This document shows positions 5,783 to 7,576 of a DNA stretch of 7,576 nucleotides, piece after piece. The DNA lies in contig JAHJRZ010000077.1 of the NCBI GenBank assembly GCA_018830605.1, forward strand, positions 1-7,576, read 5' to 3'. Within the stretch, counting starts at the first letter, position 1, and every line of letters starts with the position of its first letter. The notes under the pieces are model-generated. The model was given only the letters and a program-made list of their open reading frames with translations, searched no databases and had not been told where the DNA came from. Origin of the DNA: Patescibacteria group bacterium (GTDB taxonomy: Bacteria > Patescibacteriota > UBA1384 > JAHJRZ01). The position numbers and the translations under genes are program-made.

Positions 5783-6421
5783 CTAACTAATTCTCTTAAA
5801 TTCATTATTTGAATCAATTTCTCTGGATTTATATTCTCTCTTTAAATCATCATTGCACAATATGTCTTTCTCGAGGAAAAATTTAATAATTTTATCTTCT
5901 CCTTGAATAATCTCGGAAATCATAACAATAACAAATTCCTCAACAAAAAATCTCTCCGAGATCTCAGTAATTTCTTTGGCGCAATCAAAAGGATAAACAT
6001 AAACACTTTTCTGTATAGGATAAAATCCTAAACCCTTCAATCTTTCTCTGAAAGAATCACGATTAGAATGACGTTTTTCCATAATATCAAAGATAACCAC
6101 ACGCCACTTGCCGTCCCATTTTTTAGGACGTTTAATCTTCAATTTATCCAAAGCCACATTCTTTAAATAACCTTTGCCTTTCACCGTTAATTCAATAAAT
6201 TTATCTTTTCCTTCAACAAAAGTCGTAATATATCCCTGCCTCTGCCAATAACGGATGCTATAAAGAAGATTGCTTCGATCGATTGAACGTTTCCTTAAAT
6301 ACTCCCGAGTCGATCTACGATAAAGAGTACTCGCCTCAAAAAAAGGAGTAAAAATATCAAAAAATGAAAGAATTAATTCTTTTGAAGCTAATCTTACAAT
6401 CTCTTTTTGATGTTTTCGCAT
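5783..6421 (-). CDS. Winged-helix protein with Cas2-like (PaaX-type) C-terminal domain
   Basis: The 212-aa protein appears to have two parts. Residues about 30-90 look like a winged helix (RRSTREYLRKRSIDRSNLLY, then IRYWQRQGYITTFVE and a basic wing ending KGKGYL). Residues about 104-185 fit the Cas2/PaaX C-terminal ferredoxin-like fold: KWRVVIFDIMEKR with Asp112 at the end of the first strand, RDSFRERLKGLGF, then QKSVYVYPF and a final EEFVIVMISEI strand. The arrangement is like PaaX, the phenylacetyl-CoA-responsive repressor, but this protein is shorter and there are no phenylacetate genes. Cas2 is a dimer that in CRISPR systems helps Cas1; there is no cas1 or CRISPR array here. Asp112 matches the metal-site Asp of Cas2 nucleases, so nuclease activity is possible but unproven. 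The start has no visible Shine-Dalgarno. The gene is bracketed by the two dyad elements. My best guess is a DNA-binding autoregulator; a hairpin-directed nuclease is the alternative. Confidence 0.75.
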   Translation of the reverse strand: MRKHQKEIVRLASKELILSFFDIFTPFFEASTLYRRSTREYLRKRSIDRSNLLYSIRYWQRQGYITTFVEGKDKFIELTVKGKGYLKNVALDKLKIKRPKKWDGKWRVVIFDIMEKRHSNRDSFRERLKGLGFYPIQKSVYVYPFDCAKEITEISERFFVEEFVIVMISEIIQGEDKIIKFFLEKDILCNDDLKREYKSREIDSNNEFKRIS

Positions 6422-6450
6422 TTTTAAATGATTAATTTAAAATCAATATC

Positions 6451-6459
6451 ATTATATCA
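6451..6459 (-). promoter_or_regulatory. Extended -10 promoter of the Cas2-like gene
   Basis: On the minus strand TGATATAAT (6459-6451) is a perfect extended -10 (TGnTATAAT). No good -35 lies 16-18 bp upstream; that position falls in the core of dyad element copy 2, which begins 3 bp from the extended -10. Transcription would start near 6444, giving a leader of only about 20 nt without a clear RBS. A protein bound to the element would touch the polymerase here. Confidence 0.55.
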
Positions 6460-6461
6460 TA

Positions 6462-6499
6462 AATGTAAATTTTTTAGCGTACGCGATTATTTTTACATT
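6462..6499. repeat. Dyad element copy 2 (GCGTACGC core), upstream of the Cas2-like gene
   Basis: Arms AATGTAAA (6462-6469) and TTTACATT (6492-6499) flank the same TTTTTTAGCGTACGCGATT core in the same orientation and with the same 22-bp spacing as copy 1. Compared with copy 1, the third base of the left arm changed C to T and the sixth C to A. The partner bases in the right arm changed G to A and G to T, so pairing is kept. GCGTACGC (6477-6484) again shares the centre of the arms. It lies 40 bp upstream of the Cas2-like start codon. Confidence 0.85.
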
Positions 6500-6509
6500 A
6501 TTTTATCTG

Positions 6510-6544
6510 CTGTTTATTTTAAATTAATTCAAAAAAATAAACAG
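6510..6544. repeat. 11-bp stem inverted repeat
   Basis: CTGTTTATTTT (6510-6520) and AAAATAAACAG (6534-6544) are perfectly complementary around a 13-nt loop. It lies between dyad copy 2 and the leader repeat, in a gap between divergent genes, so there is no upstream gene to terminate on either strand, and no T-run follows. Its role is unknown. The rest of the 373-bp gap (6422-6794) is filled by the Cas2-like promoter, dyad copy 2 and leader copy A. Confidence 0.5.
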
Positions 6545-6576
6545 GCAATGGGACAAAAAAACAAACTTTATGCTGG

Positions 6577-6801
6577 TTACCCAACCATCATCTCCCGAAG
6601 TCGTTTTTGCCTCTCTCGAATTGCAACGCACATCCCCACCTACGAGGTGGAGAATTCATCTTTCTAAAATTAGAAAAATTAGAATGAAAAGAGGACGGAA
6701 CTGTTGGTCGATAGAAGACTTGATTTCTATTGCTTAAATATTCTATAATGTAAGAAATTGATAAACTAAATAATATAGAAAGGAGAAATGAATTATGCAA
6801 G
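6577..6801 (+). repeat. Leader repeat copy A (promoter, RBS, start codon)
   Basis: These 225 bp recur at 7348-7572 with 5 substitutions (at 6601, 6701, 6714, 6733 and 6750) and no indels, 98% identity. The unit opens with TTACCCAACCATCATCTCCC and ends 4 nt into the coding sequence after the ATG. It contains a hairpin CCACCT-ACG-AGGTGG (6636-6650), a small dyad TTCTAA-AA-TTAGAA (about 6662-6675), a sigma-70 promoter and AAAGGAG. Homology stops abruptly just after the start codon. About 140 bp of the repeat lies upstream of the promoter. Confidence 0.9.
6720..6749 (+). promoter_or_regulatory. Promoter of the 178-aa gene, in leader copy A
   Basis: TTGATT (6720-6725), an 18-bp spacer and TATAAT (6744-6749) give a -35 with 4/6 matches and a perfect -10. 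Expected transcription start is near 6756, so the untranslated leader would be about 40 nt, ending in AAAGGAG (6779-6785). Confidence 0.65.
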
Positions 6802-7331
6802 AGATTCCAGGAGGTGGACCGGAAATGGGTCCGGACGGAGGACCCGAGACACCGGCTGACTTAACCCGAGAATCCGTAGCAACTGAAATTAGAGACAGCG
6901 AGTGGTCTAACAGCGACCAAGCTGTTCAGGATAGATATTTAGATGATTTGGCGAGTGGTGGAATGCTCGACAAAGTCATAAGGGAACATTACGAGGAAGT
7001 AATTACCAGCCAAAGTAGAACTAGAACTCAAGACAAAGAATCCATGGAATTTAGTGATGCAGCACTGAAAATGGCAAGAGCAGAAGCTCGAGACGGCAAC
7101 CCGGGAAGAACTGCTGCGTACTTGTATTATGCCAAATCAGAACAACGGCGTTATGGAGCACTAAGTACGCTTCAAGCAAAGGCACAAATTTTAGCCAATG
7201 CACACGCAAATAATGTTGTTCATATGGAAAATAAATGGGCGGGAGATAAAGAGAACAAAACTAAAAAAGGATTGATAGAATCATCACGAGAAGCACAAAA
7301 AATTTATCTCCGAGCGACAATCAAAAAGTAA
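6795..7331 (+). CDS. Small soluble protein of unknown function, first of a leader-sharing pair
   Basis: The frame encodes 178 residues from ATG 6795, which has AAAGGAG 9 nt upstream; an ATG at 6788 is in another frame, closes after about 23 codons and is only 2 nt from the RBS. I do not recognise the protein. It opens with a Gly/Pro/acidic tract (MQEIPGGGPEMGPDGGPETP, residues 1-20) that looks disordered, with no signal peptide or membrane segment. The remainder looks almost wholly helical: DRYLDDLASGGMLDKVIREH, AALKMARAEARDG, then YLYYAKSEQRRYGALSTLQA (TPR-like in feel, but not a confident repeat), and a lysine-rich C-terminus ending in RATIKK. A further copy of its leader begins 17 nt after its stop and starts a second gene (MQGG...), so it probably belongs to a family of tandem paralogs. 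No obvious terminator follows it. Confidence 0.75.
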   Translation: MQEIPGGGPEMGPDGGPETPADLTRESVATEIRDSEWSNSDQAVQDRYLDDLASGGMLDKVIREHYEEVITSQSRTRTQDKESMEFSDAALKMARAEARDGNPGRTAAYLYYAKSEQRRYGALSTLQAKAQILANAHANNVVHMENKWAGDKENKTKKGLIESSREAQKIYLRATIKK

Positions 7332-7347
7332 TTTTGTAGTGAATCAA

Positions 7348-7572
7348 TTACCCAACCATCATCTCCCGAAGCCGTTTTTGCCTCTCTCGAATTGCAACGC
7401 ACATCCCCACCTACGAGGTGGAGAATTCATCTTTCTAAAATTAGAAAAATTAGAATGAAAAGAGGACGGAATTGTTGGTCGATAAAAGACTTGATTTCTA
7501 TTGATTAAATATTCTATAATATAAGAAATTGATAAACTAAATAATATAGAAAGGAGAAATGAATTATGCAAG
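7348..7572 (+). repeat. Leader repeat copy B
   Basis: This is the second copy of the 225-bp unit, shifted by exactly 771 bp. All functional parts are unchanged: the CCACCT-ACG-AGGTGG hairpin (7407-7421), the TATAAT box, AAAGGAG and the ATG. Of its five differences, none falls in the last 51 bp that hold the untranslated leader and start codon. Confidence 0.9.
7491..7520 (+). promoter_or_regulatory. Promoter in leader copy B
   Basis: TTGATT (7491-7496), an 18-bp spacer with one substitution relative to copy A, and TATAAT (7515-7520). It would drive the gene beginning at 7566, making each gene of the pair its own transcription unit. Confidence 0.6.
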
Positions 7573-7576
7573 GAGG
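7566..7576 (+). CDS. Start of a second leader-sharing gene, cut by window end
   Basis: ATG 7566 follows AAAGGAG with the same 9-nt spacing as in copy A. Only MQG and the first two bases of a Gly codon are visible before the window ends. The first gene also begins MQ and soon has a Gly tract, so a paralog with a Gly-rich N-terminus is expected, but the body is outside the window. Confidence 0.55.

Noticed and set aside
5735..6499. CRISPR array near the Cas2-like gene.
   Set aside because: There are only two repeat copies, about 725 bp apart, with no spacer-sized periodicity and no cas1.
5735..6499. The Cas2-like gene with its flanking dyads as a simple insertion sequence.
   Set aside because: The flanking copies are in direct, not inverted, orientation, no target-site duplication is seen, and the protein lacks transposase motifs; a RAYT-like system is kept only as an alternative.
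1121..6620. The 10-mer CTCTCTCGAA occurs both at the end of the gatA palindrome (1121-1130) and in the leader repeat (6611-6620).
   Set aside because: Similarity does not extend on either side and the matching opposite arm is absent from the leader, so chance is the simpler explanation.
6588..6800. A 70-codon minus-strand open frame (MHNSFLLSILFSLSIS...) with a hydrophobic N-terminus, present again at 7359-7571.
   Set aside because: It lies wholly in the leader repeat, antisense to the promoter and RBS, starts at TTG without a Shine-Dalgarno, and at least three of the five differences between copies change the protein (S/I, V/I, D/G), so no coding constraint shows.
6788..6859. ATG 6788 as a short upstream or overlapping reading frame in the leader.
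   Set aside because: It lies 2 nt from the AAAGGAG, too close for initiation, and closes after about 23 codons with no recognisable product.

Overview
The window looks like a piece of a small, AT-rich bacterial genome, most likely from the candidate phyla radiation (Patescibacteria, Parcubacteria-like). This is inferred from the mix of a compact gatC-gatA operon, a typical NAD+-dependent ligA, an orphan Cas2-like/PaaX-like winged-helix protein without any cas genes, and several small proteins I do not recognise. No rRNA, tRNA or CRISPR array is visible, so the taxonomic guess is not proven.

Left part (1-2260, all minus strand): an operon reads gatC, then gatA 2 nt later, then a basic protein of unknown function that overlaps gatA by ATGA and runs out of the window at base 1. 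GatC and GatA are two of the three subunits of the tRNA-dependent amidotransferase GatCAB; gatB is not here. gatA carries an 81-bp (27-codon) imperfect palindrome inserted in frame, and also a 14-bp tandem duplication in a second loop.

Middle (2262-3590, plus strand): a self-contained, GC-rich cassette (about 60% G+C in the line I counted) sits between AT-rich housekeeping genes. It has a perfect consensus promoter (TTGACA, 17 bp, TATAAT), a leader hairpin that covers the Shine-Dalgarno, one unrecognised gene of about 397 codons, and a terminator. Its promoter is back to back with the gatC promoter, with only 2 bp between the two -35 boxes. It is probably acquired DNA.

Right-centre (3599-6500, minus strand): ligA and, upstream of it, a gene for a 212-aa protein with an N-terminal winged helix and a C-terminal Cas2-like domain. 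The Cas2-like gene is bracketed by two copies of a 38-bp dyad element. They share a 19-21 bp core centred on GCGTACGC, while their 8-bp arms differ and yet stay complementary by paired changes. One copy contains the -35 box of the best ligA promoter; the other abuts an extended -10 promoter of the Cas2-like gene itself. The simplest model is an autoregulated DNA-binding protein that also controls ligA; a hairpin/nuclease (RAYT-REP-like) pair is the main alternative. I consider this the best candidate for an undescribed system.

Right end (6577-7576, plus strand): a 225-bp leader with promoter, RBS and start codon occurs twice, 771 bp apart, with 5 substitutions and no indels. The first copy drives a 178-aa unknown protein; the second starts another gene that is cut by the window end. 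This looks like the beginning of a tandem array of paralogous genes with a shared leader.
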